This document shows, piece after piece, positions 52,382 to 61,683 of a stretch of DNA of 64,000 nucleotides (positions are counted from its first letter, which is position 1; each line of letters starts with the position of its first letter). The notes below the pieces were generated by a model. That model did no database searches, was not told the origin of the DNA, and was given only the letters and a program-made list of their open reading frames with translations. The translations under genes and the position numbers were made by a program. Source of the DNA: Chitinophagaceae bacterium UBA7600 (GTDB lineage: Bacteria > Bacteroidota > Bacteroidia > Chitinophagales > Chitinophagaceae); assembly GCA_002478885.1 (NCBI GenBank), contig DLKC01000076.1, positions 1 through 64,000 of the forward strand. The letters are read 5' to 3'.

Positions 52382-54367
52382 CTATTGCTTTTTAAATACG
52401 ATCTGTTCAGCCTGTTTTTTTACAACGTAAGCAAAAAAATCTCTCAACGTTTGGTAATCGCCGGGTTCAAAGTTTGCCTTCTTTATAACAGTGCGGCACC
52501 GCAATTGAATTCTATCGCCCGACACCGCGATGATGTATTCAAACATGCCTTCGTCTTCGTTTAATTTTACCCGGGCAGATTTCGGTAATTCATCAATGAC
52601 ATAACCTTTGGGAACTTCCATGTTAAGTATATAGGTCTCATCAGAACAATAAGGCATTTCAACCGGGTACAAACGTTCAGCTGCTTTAAACGGATTTTCC
52701 TTATACGCTTCGGCAAGCAGTGGGTTGAAATAGAAAATATCGTCGTCGCCGGGGCTTATCTTAATATCGTATTTAACAGTAATGGGCTCAGCAGGAATTT
52801 TGAGTGAATCGATCTCTGTGTTGCTTAATTCAACATCAATAGAGTAGGCTTTCTTTATTTCCTGGAAATAATCGTTCTCTTTGGTCGACTTCAGCTTTTG
52901 GCGCATATCCTGCGATTCAAATTTTCCCAATTGGGTGCTGAAGGCGGCAACGATTCCGTTGTATTTTCCGGTGCTGTCGACATCGTTTGTCATAAAAACG
53001 GTAGTTAGTTTTGACTCCATCAGCGAATCGGCTGACAGGTCTACGATTACCGGCAATTCAGCAATAACCCTTGCGTTACCATTGTAACATTTTGCCGGCA
53101 ATTCTTTAAAAGACATATCGGGGTCTGAGGCATCGAGCAGGCACGATTTCCCGTCAATAATCACCTGCGATATAACGTAATTGAATTTGTTCATGATGGG
53201 ATAGAGGTCGTATGTTTTTCCATGTTTTCGGGTGCTGAGCAATACTGGGTGTGCTTCAAAGCCGGCGGAAAGCATCATGGCAGTGAGCAGCATATTAATG
53301 TCGGCCACATTTCCTTTTTTTGCCTGGTAAGTTTTTTTGATGGGCTGTGAAATATATACTGCATAATTATCGGTGCAGGTAAAATGATCCCTTACAAATT
53401 CAAATATTTTTTTCCCTTTTTCCTCGTTTGTTGTTGCGCCTGCTGTAGCTTTTTTTATATCATCATTCAGCCAGTTATTTTCCTTTTGAAGGTCGGCTGC
53501 AAAATCCTCGTCTTTCAGTAGTTCATCTGCTACTTCCTGCCAGGAACTCATAATGGTTCTCATTGGCGCATTGGGAAACCTTATTGCTGCAAGCTGGAAT
53601 TCCACTTTTGCGATATGATTGGAAAGCGTCGTGGTAAACTCTTCTTCTTTAAGTGAAGGCACATTTTCAATAGCCCACGTATGATGTATGGTTTGGCTAT
53701 TGAAACGATAGCTATTAAAATTATCGTTGGTAATATAAGATGTGTCTGTTGCTAATTGTAAATAGCCTTGCTGGAATTGTACAAAGTCGTAAAATTCCGG
53801 GAGTGCCACGCTATATTCAGACCAAAGTTTGGGATAATCCTTTTGGAAATACCATGGTTCAATGAAATAGGCAGAAGGGGAAGTAACTTTATACTTAAAC
53901 TCTACAATCGATCCTTCTTTTAAATTTGGGAAAGTGAATTTATAAACGATCTCGTTATCGTCCTTATCTTTAAAAAGGCTGCCTTTATCGACTTTTGTCA
54001 CCATCACATTCCCATTTTCGATATTATAAGTAGCTGCGCTAAAATCATCAAGTCTTTCCTCAAAATTTTTGCTTTGGTAGATGGGGATCTCTACGGTTGC
54101 AAGATCAAAGCCATTTTTGTTCATCAGCCTTATTCGTGCATGCCTGCTGAAAACAACCGATAGGCCCCCTGTATTTTCTTCGTAGTGTGAATCGCCCACA
54201 TCAAATAAATAGAGAGCATTGGCGGAAGAATCAACAGAATAAACAATTGGCGCAAAATCGGTGGGCTTGACATCCCCATATTTTATCGCCGGGCGATATG
54301 GGTTGGCATATGTGGCAAGATGGAGCAGTACCAGGGCAAGAGAAAATACAACGGGGGTTGTTTTCAT
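52382..54367 (-). CDS. Secreted DUF3857 protein, transglutaminase Cys lost
   Basis: 661 residues from the ATG at 54367, which gives the signal peptide TTPVVFSLALVLLHLATYANP; the longer frame upstream overlaps the queG promoter and is rejected. The same DUF3857 plus transglutaminase layout is seen, but the catalytic segment reads KKGNVADIN (~350-358) with V354 where the paralogue has Cys, and the His-containing strand is also changed (FNYVISQVII). It is probably non-catalytic and may bind a substrate or partner. It lies ~300 bp upstream of the paralogue in the same direction. Confidence 0.83.
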   Translation of the reverse strand: MKTTPVVFSLALVLLHLATYANPYRPAIKYGDVKPTDFAPIVYSVDSSANALYLFDVGDSHYEENTGGLSVVFSRHARIRLMNKNGFDLATVEIPIYQSKNFEERLDDFSAATYNIENGNVMVTKVDKGSLFKDKDDNEIVYKFTFPNLKEGSIVEFKYKVTSPSAYFIEPWYFQKDYPKLWSEYSVALPEFYDFVQFQQGYLQLATDTSYITNDNFNSYRFNSQTIHHTWAIENVPSLKEEEFTTTLSNHIAKVEFQLAAIRFPNAPMRTIMSSWQEVADELLKDEDFAADLQKENNWLNDDIKKATAGATTNEEKGKKIFEFVRDHFTCTDNYAVYISQPIKKTYQAKKGNVADINMLLTAMMLSAGFEAHPVLLSTRKHGKTYDLYPIMNKFNYVISQVIIDGKSCLLDASDPDMSFKELPAKCYNGNARVIAELPVIVDLSADSLMESKLTTVFMTNDVDSTGKYNGIVAAFSTQLGKFESQDMRQKLKSTKENDYFQEIKKAYSIDVELSNTEIDSLKIPAEPITVKYDIKISPGDDDIFYFNPLLAEAYKENPFKAAERLYPVEMPYCSDETYILNMEVPKGYVIDELPKSARVKLNEDEGMFEYIIAVSGDRIQLRCRTVIKKANFEPGDYQTLRDFFAYVVKKQAEQIVFKKQ

Positions 54368-54427
54368 AAATAAATCACGTTTGGTTGTAGGGGAATCGTG
54401 CCCCGCAATTAAATAAATAAGGTTATT

Positions 54428-55375
54428 TTGACAAAAATTATTTTGATTCCCGATAATATACATAGTCTTTTTGTAAAATCAAAGGCCCGGCAGCTGGGTT
54501 TTGATTTTTGTGGTATCGCAAAGGCGGTTAAGCTTAACGATGACGCAAGAAGGCTGGAATCCTGGCTTACAAAAGGAATGCATGGAAGCATGCACTACAT
54601 GGAAAAATATTTCGATCAGCGCGTCGACCCTGCCGTGCTGGTACCCGGTGCCAAATCGGTAATAACACTTATGCTGAATTATTTTCCATCGGTAACACAA
54701 AACCCTGCAGCTCCTAAAATTGCTAAATACGCATACGGCAAAGACTATCATGAAGTGATCAAAGAAAAACTCAATCAGTTCTTGTTTGAACTGCGTGAAA
54801 ATATCGGGGAAATAAATGGCCGCGGTTTTGTTGATTCCGCGCCTGTGTTGGAGCGTAGTTGGGCAAGGCGAAGCGGCCTTGGCTGGATTGGCAAAAACGG
54901 CAACCTTATCAGCAGGCAGAGCGGTTCTTTCTTTTTTATTGCGACGCTTATCGTAGACATAGCGCTGCAATACGATGACGTATTTGCAAAAGATTATTGC
55001 GGCACGTGCCGTAAGTGCATCGATGCATGTCCGACCGATGCCATTCTGGAAAACAAAATTGTCGATGGCGGTAAGTGTATCAGCTATTTCACTATCGAAC
55101 TAAAAGACCAATTGATTCCTTCCGGAATGCAGGGCAAATTCCAGGATTGGATGTTTGGGTGCGATATATGCCAGGACGTTTGCCCATGGAACCGTTTCAG
55201 TAAGCCCCACCACGAACCAGCATTTACGCCAATCCCGGAAATACTCGACCTCTCTACTTCAGACTGGGAGGAGATGACCGAAGAAGCTTTCCGCAAGATT
55301 TTCAGGCATTCGCCACTCAAGCGTGCGAAGTTCGCCGGCCTTCAAAGAAACCTGAAATTCATAAAAGGAAAGTAA
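54428..55375 (+). CDS. queG: QueG, epoxyqueuosine reductase
   Basis: 315 residues. It makes queuosine from epoxyqueuosine in tRNA, using cobalamin and two 4Fe-4S clusters. Cluster motifs: [16 protein letters not shown] (~196-211) and [11 protein letters not shown] (~245-255). Other landmarks: [21 protein letters not shown] and [25 protein letters not shown] (~136-160). The start is a TTG at 54428, since no ATG fits; the exact start is not certain. It is divergent from the DUF3857 gene, with 60 bp between. Confidence 0.95.
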   Translation: MTKIILIPDNIHSLFVKSKARQLGFDFCGIAKAVKLNDDARRLESWLTKGMHGSMHYMEKYFDQRVDPAVLVPGAKSVITLMLNYFPSVTQNPAAPKIAKYAYGKDYHEVIKEKLNQFLFELRENIGEINGRGFVDSAPVLERSWARRSGLGWIGKNGNLISRQSGSFFFIATLIVDIALQYDDVFAKDYCGTCRKCIDACPTDAILENKIVDGGKCISYFTIELKDQLIPSGMQGKFQDWMFGCDICQDVCPWNRFSKPHHEPAFTPIPEILDLSTSDWEEMTEEAFRKIFRHSPLKRAKFAGLQRNLKFIKGK

Positions 55376-55381
55376 TCTGTT

Positions 55382-55450
55382 GAGCCGGGCTGCAGTAAAA
55401 CAACTAAGCCATTATTGCGCGACGTGCCGGCTTATCTGGCATCGCGCTGT
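55382..55450. repeat. Variant repeat with REP-like hairpin
   Basis: GAGCCGGGCTGCAG at 55381, then GTGCCGGCTTATCTGGCATCGCGCTGTTGTAC (55423-55453), which is the inverted form of the hairpin near 56320. It overlaps the end of the low-confidence small gene. Confidence 0.7.
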
Positions 55451-55641
55451 TGTACTGAAGTAGAATCGGGATCGGTATCCGAACCTGTAAAGTTCTTTCC
55501 GCCCAGGACTACAATCATTGCTTGCGCCTTACTTCGCAGATACCCGGTAGATACCCGGTAGATAAGCCGTAGTAAAAGCGCACAAACTGCAGGCTGAATT
55601 CGTCTTATTTTCTTTTTTAATAGCGTCTCTCTTGTATCCAT
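55432..55641 (-). CDS. Possible small hypothetical protein
   Basis: A 69-residue open frame from the ATG at 55641: a Lys/Arg-rich start (DTRETLLKKKIRRIQP), a hydrophobic stretch (AVCALLLRLIYR) and a Gly/Asp/Ser tail (GGKNFTGSDTDPDSTS). The composition looks protein-like, but the last ~20 residues fall in a repeat element, and an 11-bp tandem (AGATACCCGGT at 55538-55559) falls inside the frame. I am unsure that it is a gene. Confidence 0.3.
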   Translation of the reverse strand: MDTRETLLKKKIRRIQPAVCALLLRLIYRVSTGYLRSKAQAMIVVLGGKNFTGSDTDPDSTSVQQRDAR

Positions 55642-55781
55642 ATCCTCCGCATTCAATTATTCCTTAATTTAACCGGATGCTTTTGATGAGGGGCCTGGCG
55701 TGAATAAGAACAGCAGCATAAAAGGAGTGATCCATAAAAATAGTAAAATTTCTAATCATTAATATTCACTAAACACTACCC

Positions 55782-56219
55782 ATGAACCAGCAGGAGTATC
55801 TTCAAAACCGCGTTTACGACCAGGTTAAGTGGCTGGATGCTAAAAGCGCATTCAACCAGAAAATGTACAAGCGTTTCAGGCTTGGCGAAATTGTTGCCGC
55901 CGCAGCTATCCCGTTCCTGGTTGGCTATCACGACCTGAATCCCGTTTTCCCATTTGTCACCGGGTTTCTTGGTGTGCTCATCGTTGTGCTGAAAGGTATT
56001 GAACAATTGTATAAATTTCACGAGAACTGGCTTTCTTACCGTACAACCAACGAAGCCTTAAAGCGCGAAATGTTTCTGTTCGAATCGGGCACAGATCCAT
56101 ACAACGGCACCGATGCTTACCCCATATTTGTAAAAGCAATAGAAGGAATATTGCAGCAGGAGAATAACACGTGGAAAGTAAACGTATCTGTTAAGCCCGA
56201 TGCGCCACAGGCCGAATAG
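55782..56219 (+). CDS. SLATT (DUF4231) domain membrane protein
   Basis: 145 residues. The DUF4231/SLATT pattern is clear: EYLQNRVYDQVKWLDAKSAFNQKMYKRFRLGEIV, two membrane spans (~38-54 and ~62-82), then LYKFHENWLSYRTTNEALKREMFLFESGTDPY and FVKAIEGILQQENNTW. SLATT proteins are predicted pore-forming effectors that join nucleotide-signalling and other conflict systems. Two further conflict-type genes follow on the same strand, at gaps of 239 and 223 bp, with repeat-like sequence in between. It may be the effector of that group. Confidence 0.8.
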   Translation: MNQQEYLQNRVYDQVKWLDAKSAFNQKMYKRFRLGEIVAAAAIPFLVGYHDLNPVFPFVTGFLGVLIVVLKGIEQLYKFHENWLSYRTTNEALKREMFLFESGTDPYNGTDAYPIFVKAIEGILQQENNTWKVNVSVKPDAPQAE

Positions 56220-56300
56220 TTTTTAAGGGGTTACAGCGTTAACAAATTAATTATGGTTGCCGTAAGCATTTCCGGGTTTTCATTCTTTTTCTTGCTGATC

Positions 56301-56345
56301 TGTATGCTGCAGTACAAGCATGCGATGCCGGATAGGCCGGCACTT
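56301..56345. repeat. Variant repeat with REP-like hairpin
   Basis: CTGCAGTACAAGCATGCGATGCC, then TGCCGGATAGGCCGGCA (56326-56342, stem TGCCGG/CCGGCA). The same hairpin type recurs near 52317 and, inverted, 55423. It lies between the SLATT and patatin genes. Confidence 0.72.
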
Positions 56346-56458
56346 TGCGCAAGAAAAGCCGCATTGAAATAAATAGCCCGGTCAACAATTGCTTTCTTAT
56401 GGCAGTAACGCGCAGTGCCAGTCACGCATAAATTCATTCACCATCTAAAAATATCATT

Positions 56459-57631
56459 ATGACAAAAGCAGATCACCTCAGCAATAAGACCGCTCCCAAA
56501 CGTATACTCGCACTGGATGGCGGCGGCATACGCGGCGCACTCTCGCTTGGTTATCTTCAGCGGATTGAAGATGTGCTGCGCCTGCAACATGGCGGCAGTA
56601 AGAACTTTCGCCTGAGTGATTACTTCGACTTAATAGGGGGTACGAGCACGGGTTCTATCATTGCCTCCTGTCTTGCCACTGGTATGTCGGTCGCAGAGAT
56701 CAAGTCGATGTATATGGATCTCGGCGATAAGATCTTCGGTAAGAAATACAAATGGTGGAAAATCTTTGAAATAGATGATGTAATAAAAGCGGGCTATAAA
56801 TCGCAACCGCTGGAAGAACAGTTGCAGAAAGTGTTTGGCACCGATACTACCCTGGCAAGCGATAAAATTTTAACCGGCCTCTGCATTGTTGCCAAGCGTG
56901 CCGATACCAACAGCGTGTGGCCCCTCATCAACCACCCCGATGGTAAATATTATAATAGCGCCGAAGGCACCAACAAAGATATTTTGCTGTGGAAAGCCGT
57001 TAGGGCAAGCGCTGCTGCGCCTACTTATTTTCTGCCGCAGATGATCGAAGTGGGCGGCGGCATGCATGAAGCTGCTTTTGTGGATGGCGGCGTAAGCATG
57101 GCAAATAATCCCGCATTGCAATTGCTGATGGTGGCAACTTTAAACGGCTTTCCGTTTAAATGGAAATGGGGAGCAGACAACATCCTGCTGGTTTCTGTGG
57201 GCACAGGCATGAGCCGCTGGAAAAAAATTCCTGCCGATGTAAAAAAGAACAACTTGCTTAACTGGGCGTCTCAGTTGCCCGACATGCTTATGCAGGATGC
57301 AAGCTGGCATAACCAGGCTTTGCTGCAGTGGTTCTCTAACTCGCCCACCGCCTGGGAAATAGACGGCGAGATCGGTAAACTCGAAAATGATTTTATCGGC
57401 GCTGTAAAAAAAGACAAGGGCCTCATCAGCTACCTGCGTTACAACACATGGCTCGATGCCGGCACGCTAAGCCCGCTCATGAATAAGCAATACACGCAAA
57501 AAGAGATCGACGGACTGGTCGAAATGAGCAATGCCGATAGCCGCTTCGAACTCTATGACATTGGGGTCAAATCAGCGGCAACGCAGGTTGATGAAACCCA
57601 TTTCCCCGATTCCTTTAAGCTGGTAGTTTGA
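56459..57631 (+). CDS. Patatin-like phospholipase (CapV-like)
   Basis: 390 residues. Oxyanion motif DGGGIRG (20-26), nucleophile S63 in GGTSTGSI, and catalytic D209 in FVDGGVSMANNPAL form the patatin Ser-Asp dyad. It should hydrolyse membrane phospholipids. The N-terminal layout, right at residue 13 (PKRILALDGGGIRG), matches CapV-type effectors that are switched on by cyclic nucleotides in CBASS, but I see no CD-NTase nearby, so the trigger is unknown. It is flanked by the SLATT and TPR genes on the same strand. Confidence 0.85.
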   Translation: MTKADHLSNKTAPKRILALDGGGIRGALSLGYLQRIEDVLRLQHGGSKNFRLSDYFDLIGGTSTGSIIASCLATGMSVAEIKSMYMDLGDKIFGKKYKWWKIFEIDDVIKAGYKSQPLEEQLQKVFGTDTTLASDKILTGLCIVAKRADTNSVWPLINHPDGKYYNSAEGTNKDILLWKAVRASAAAPTYFLPQMIEVGGGMHEAAFVDGGVSMANNPALQLLMVATLNGFPFKWKWGADNILLVSVGTGMSRWKKIPADVKKNNLLNWASQLPDMLMQDASWHNQALLQWFSNSPTAWEIDGEIGKLENDFIGAVKKDKGLISYLRYNTWLDAGTLSPLMNKQYTQKEIDGLVEMSNADSRFELYDIGVKSAATQVDETHFPDSFKLVV

Positions 57632-57727
57632 CCGGAAACAGTTGAATACGGCAATAAATATCGACGACGGTCGTAGTTGATCGGCTGCCTGGTATTTGCT
57701 GTGCACTACGGTCGCCGGTTGGACATG

Positions 57728-57790
57728 AGATGGTGGGCCCTGCTCCTGAGCAATGGGCATCGTCCCTTGCGTCGCACACTTCAACTTTTG
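57728..57790 (+). repeat. GCGTCGCAC-core repeat (CTTCAAC variant)
   Basis: GGGCATCGTCCC and core TTGCGTCGCACACTTCAAC at 57767-57785. It lies in the gap upstream of the TPR gene. Confidence 0.8.
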
Positions 57791-57854
57791 TAACTTTATG
57801 CAACTTGTTTGTGAGCAGAAAATACATTTACACAAAGATTTAAACGAATAACCT

Positions 57855-59210
57855 ATGGCAGATAAATCCTGTTTCGTGGTAATGGGCTTTGGAATAAAAA
57901 CCGATCTTGCTACAGGCCGTAAACTCAATCTTGATAAGTCTTACGAAGCGTTGATAAAACCTGTTATAGAAGCCAAAGGCATACGCTGCCTTCGGGCAGA
58001 TGAGATACGGCATTCGGGTTCCATTAACCTGCAGATGTTCCAGCAGTTGCTGTCTGCCGACATAGTAGTGGCCGACATCTCCACCGCCAATGTGAATGCG
58101 TTTTATGAACTTGGCCTTCGTCATGCGCTGAAGCCGAAAACTACCATCATTATATCAGAATCTCAATATGGGTATCCCTTCGACCTCAATGGCATAAACA
58201 TAAGCAGCTACACCCATCTCGGCGAGAATATTGACTATTTTGAAGTAATGCGTTTTCAAAAACTGCTCGGCGAAATGCTCGACAGTATTTTAAAAGATGC
58301 CACACCGGATAGCCCCGTGTATACACTGATAACAGATCTTATTCCACCAATGCTTAACGACCAGGCCGCTAATCTTGTCGACAGGATCGGCGATGTGCTC
58401 ACGGCAAGAACGCAGGCAATGGAAGCAGAACAGGATCCGGACATACAAACCCTTTCACTAAAGATCAAGCAGGCCGAAGCATTTTTAAAGGCTAAAAATT
58501 TTCCCGAAGCAAAAGCCGCATTTGCCAATGCACTTCGCATGCTTTCTGAAGAAGACAATCCAAAGCTGCTTGCCAACAATGCTTATCTCGTTCAGCGGTT
58601 GGCATTGTCCACATACCAGGCCAAGCAACCAGATGAAATATCAGCGTTAAAAAAAGCGCTGGTATTGTTAAAACAGATCGATCTCGACCATACCAACGAT
58701 ACAGAAACTGTTGCGCTGGCCGGTGCTATTGAAAAACATTTGTACGAGCTCGGCGACGGTATTGATCACCTCGAAAATGCGGTGCTTAGTTTTCAACGTA
58801 GTTACTACCTGTTGCATAACCGTTATCACGCCATCAATCTTGCCTATCTTTTTCACCTGCGCGCTTCAACGGAATTGGATACGACCGAAGAAGAAAGAAT
58901 TGCCGACAGGGTTTGGGCAAACCGTATGCGCCGCGATGTGTTGGAACTTTGCACTGCCGATGAAGCAAAATTGGCAGAAATGGAAAAGCAGCTTACAACC
59001 TCAACAGGCCTGGCCAGCGACGATCAGCATAAAATGATCGCAGAACAAAGATTCTGGATTAATGTAAACAGGGCCGAAGCATGTTTCGGGCTTGGAGATA
59101 CGCCCGGCTTCCAGGCTGCCATTGCAAATGCCATTCTTATTCCCCATGAAGACTGGATGATGAAAAGTTTTACCGACCAGCTTGAACAGCTAAGGAAACT
59201 GGTGCAGTAA
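57855..59210 (+). CDS. Nucleoside deoxyribosyltransferase/TIR-like domain with TPR region
   Basis: 451 residues. The N-terminal ~140 residues start CFVVMGFGIKTD and contain VVADISTANVNAFYELGLRHALKPKTTIII, a signature of the deoxyribosyltransferase/TIR-like fold found in conflict and NAD/nucleotide-processing proteins. The remaining ~310 residues are helical and TPR-like (FLKAKNFPEAKAAFANALRML, ALVLLKQIDLDHTNDTETVALAGAIEKHLYEL). The family is usually annotated as TRAFs-binding/TPR domain protein, a sensor-type module. It may sense or make a nucleotide signal for the patatin or SLATT effector. The link is inferred. Confidence 0.75.
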   Translation: MADKSCFVVMGFGIKTDLATGRKLNLDKSYEALIKPVIEAKGIRCLRADEIRHSGSINLQMFQQLLSADIVVADISTANVNAFYELGLRHALKPKTTIIISESQYGYPFDLNGINISSYTHLGENIDYFEVMRFQKLLGEMLDSILKDATPDSPVYTLITDLIPPMLNDQAANLVDRIGDVLTARTQAMEAEQDPDIQTLSLKIKQAEAFLKAKNFPEAKAAFANALRMLSEEDNPKLLANNAYLVQRLALSTYQAKQPDEISALKKALVLLKQIDLDHTNDTETVALAGAIEKHLYELGDGIDHLENAVLSFQRSYYLLHNRYHAINLAYLFHLRASTELDTTEEERIADRVWANRMRRDVLELCTADEAKLAEMEKQLTTSTGLASDDQHKMIAEQRFWINVNRAEACFGLGDTPGFQAAIANAILIPHEDWMMKSFTDQLEQLRKLVQ

Positions 59211-59277
59211 CTGCGGGCATCGGTAATAAAGAATAACACCGGTGTAGAGTTAATCCTGTGCATGTTCCGCAGTGTTA

Positions 59278-59338
59278 TTCAGCTGAAGTGTGCGACGCAA
59301 GTAAAGCCGCCATAGAAAGCGAATGCCAGGCTCCAAAA
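59278..59338 (-). repeat. GCGTCGCAC-core repeat, reverse
   Basis: Reverse core GCTGAAGTGTGCGACGCAA at 59282-59300, then AGCGAATGCC and the box AGGCTCCAAAAAA at 59328. It separates the TPR gene from the convergent MATE gene. Confidence 0.83.
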
Positions 59339-59340
59339 AA

Positions 59341-60699
59341 TTAAATCACCTTATTTTTCCATCTTCCGCTTCGCATGTATAAGTAGGCGCAGGTGAAAAT
59401 GAACAGCCAGTAGATCCACTCGGCCATCCATCCAATCGCGAGTGACAGGTTCAGGTATTCCAGCACATAATAGGCGTACAACGAGTATAGGATGATAGCC
59501 ACGATTTCTATTGCGAGGTTAATTTTTGAATTGCCGGTACCAAGTACGGCATTCAGGTACACCGTTGAAAAAGACATGATGATGAGTGCCGTGGAAACCA
59601 CGCGCACCACCGGGATAGCTTCGTTAATAAATGTTTCGCCCTGGCCATACACCTGCAAAAAATAGCCAGCCGTAGTGTTGAGCAGTATAAAAATAAGGAT
59701 GCTGAAACCCGTGCTGAGTTTGATAATTTTCATCATAAGTTCCGGCACCTTGCTTTGTAAGCCCTGCCCGATAATATTACTCACCATCGAAGTGGTAGTT
59801 GATGCGAATGCCCAGGTGATGCAGCCAAACAAACCAAAAATATTTCTCATGGTGTTAGAGATGGCTAGTTCTCTTGCACCATGGTGCTCGACAAGTATGT
59901 AAAAAAACTCCCACGATGCAAGGCTGATTACATATTGAAGTATGACGGGGGATGATTGTTCGAAAATCAATTTTACTTTGGCAGCATCATAGGCATATTT
60001 TTTAAATAGCTGTAATTGTTTGCCAACTCCTTTTCGCTGCATTACAAAGAACACCACCACAAGCCCGGTTATTTCTGAAAGTATGGATGCATATGCTGCG
60101 CCGTCGAAACCGAGAGCCGGCAAGCCGAAATGCCCGAAGATTAAACCATAGTCAAGCACAATGTTGGCAATGGTTTCAGCAAGTGTACCCGACACAAGCA
60201 GTTTGCTTTGATTGGTGCCCACAAGCAACGCGTTGCGCATCTGGTAAATGTACAGGAAGGGGAGGCCCCATATCCTGATGCGAAGAAACTGAATCGCGAT
60301 TGCAACATCTGTTGGATTGTGCAACGATACGCTGAGCAGGGGCGGTGCAAGTAAGTAAGTTACCACGATGCTGAAAGCGGCAAAGAACAAAGAAATGCGA
60401 ACGCCCTGGTTAAAAATATTTCCGATCTCTCCTGCACGGTTTTCGCCGGCCCGTCGCGAAATAAGTGCCTGCAATCCGTTATTAAGACCAAAGCCAATGG
60501 TTGCAAACACGAGGTAATAAACACCTGTTATGCCCGCAATAGCGAGTTGCTGTTCACCAATACGGCCAAGGAAAATATTGTTGGTGATAAAGTTTAACTG
60601 GGGTATTAAAATAGCAAAAGCAACCGGCAACGCAATCCGGAGAATATGTTTATTGCTGATACCAACCTTAAGCTCAATATTTGATGCATCCTGCGCCAT
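59341..60699 (-). CDS. MATE family efflux transporter
   Basis: 452 residues from the ATG at 60699, chosen because MAQDASNIELKVGISNKHILRIALPVAFAILIPQLN is the usual short cytosolic start; the longer frame is rejected. Twelve membrane spans in two homologous halves are seen, with the DinF/NorM-type segments NNIFLGRIGEQQLAIAGITGVYYLVFATIGFGLNNGLQALISRRAGE and GLPALGFDGAAYASILSEITGL. It should export drugs or metabolites by cation antiport. No regulator is adjacent. Confidence 0.92.
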   Translation of the reverse strand: MAQDASNIELKVGISNKHILRIALPVAFAILIPQLNFITNNIFLGRIGEQQLAIAGITGVYYLVFATIGFGLNNGLQALISRRAGENRAGEIGNIFNQGVRISLFFAAFSIVVTYLLAPPLLSVSLHNPTDVAIAIQFLRIRIWGLPFLYIYQMRNALLVGTNQSKLLVSGTLAETIANIVLDYGLIFGHFGLPALGFDGAAYASILSEITGLVVVFFVMQRKGVGKQLQLFKKYAYDAAKVKLIFEQSSPVILQYVISLASWEFFYILVEHHGARELAISNTMRNIFGLFGCITWAFASTTTSMVSNIIGQGLQSKVPELMMKIIKLSTGFSILIFILLNTTAGYFLQVYGQGETFINEAIPVVRVVSTALIIMSFSTVYLNAVLGTGNSKINLAIEIVAIILYSLYAYYVLEYLNLSLAIGWMAEWIYWLFIFTCAYLYMRSGRWKNKVI

Positions 60700-61244
60700 A
60701 GAGGGTTGCAAATGTACAATGCTGCAGGCCGATAGGCAAAACTGGTATGGGTGAACATACATTCAGTGGCCGCTGAAAATTGTTTGAAGGTTAAAAAAGC
60801 AACACGTTCATCTCTGGTGCATCGTTTTTCTTGATACATTATTTTTAATGCGGTTTGTTTTCCACTATGCAATTAAAGGATATGCCGGTGCCAATCGGTG
60901 GCGTAACACACCCATCATTCCTTCGATAGTTGTTCGATCTTCAACATCGAACAACTGCTGTTCAAATGCCGGTTAATTATTATAGTACGATCTATACCAA
61001 TGATGCCTCAGGCTTTCGTAGTGCAGCTGGGTTGGTTGTGTTATTCACCTTATATGCAAAACCATTATTGAGCATGGTTGTTATGGAGCAGGAATACTAT
61101 ATATCATCAATTCAACTTTTGTGCATGAATGCCGTATCGCCCTTCCTGAAAGACTTTGAAGGAACAGAAAAAAATCAGGTAGCTTTAATAAAATATCAGG
61201 CATCCATTACTGCATCATGCAGTTGTTAAACAAAAAAAGAAAGT
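60700..61244. other. Gap between MATE and DoxX genes with a perfect inverted repeat
   Basis: No convincing gene. AGTTGTTCGAT (60928-60938) and ATCGAACAACT (60946-60956) are an exact 11-bp inverted repeat around a 7-nt loop. It has no T-run, which points to an operator or RNA hairpin more than to a terminator. The short open frame 60930-61229 is not supported. Confidence 0.55.
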
Positions 61245-61667
61245 ATGGCCCTACAGGTACAAACCACAGTCTTGCAAAATATATTCAGAATATTGTTAGG
61301 TGCATTTATGATATTGGCAGCCATCGGCCATTTAAGTTTTCAGCGCGCAGAATTCCAGGCACAGGTTCCGGATTGGATACCATTGAACAAAGACTTTGTG
61401 GTAATTGCATCCGGTATTGTAGAGATGGCATTGGGACTAAGCATCATCTTCTGGAAAAAGCAACGGGCTAGCACAGGCATCGCACTCGCCGTATTTTACG
61501 TATTGATCTTCCCCGGAAATATTGCACAGTATATCAACCACACGAATGCTTTTGGTCTCGATACAGATACAAAAAGGCTGGTGCGTTTATGCTTTCAGCC
61601 AGTATTAATAATATGGGCATTGTGGTGCACAGGTGCATTAACAAAGCTTACCCGCAAACATGCATAA
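61245..61667 (+). CDS. DoxX family membrane protein
   Basis: 140 residues with four membrane spans: VLQNIFRILLGAFMILAAIGHL (span 1), DFVVIASGIVEMALGLSIIFW (2), TGIALAVFYVLIFPGNIAQYI (3), and LCFQPVLIIWALWCTG (4). This is the DoxX-like (DoxX/SURF4) pattern. Members work in quinone oxidation or membrane stress; the role here is unknown. Confidence 0.85.
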   Translation: MALQVQTTVLQNIFRILLGAFMILAAIGHLSFQRAEFQAQVPDWIPLNKDFVVIASGIVEMALGLSIIFWKKQRASTGIALAVFYVLIFPGNIAQYINHTNAFGLDTDTKRLVRLCFQPVLIIWALWCTGALTKLTRKHA

Positions 61668-61683
61668 TAAAAAATATTGTGTA

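Noticed and set aside
56459-57631. Calling the patatin part of a CBASS operon
   Set aside because: No CD-NTase, E1/E2 or HORMA/TRIP13 gene is in the neighbourhood; only the effector resembles CapV.
60930-61229. 99-residue open frame between MATE and DoxX genes
   Set aside because: No domain, poor start context, and it overlaps the inverted repeat at 60928-60956.
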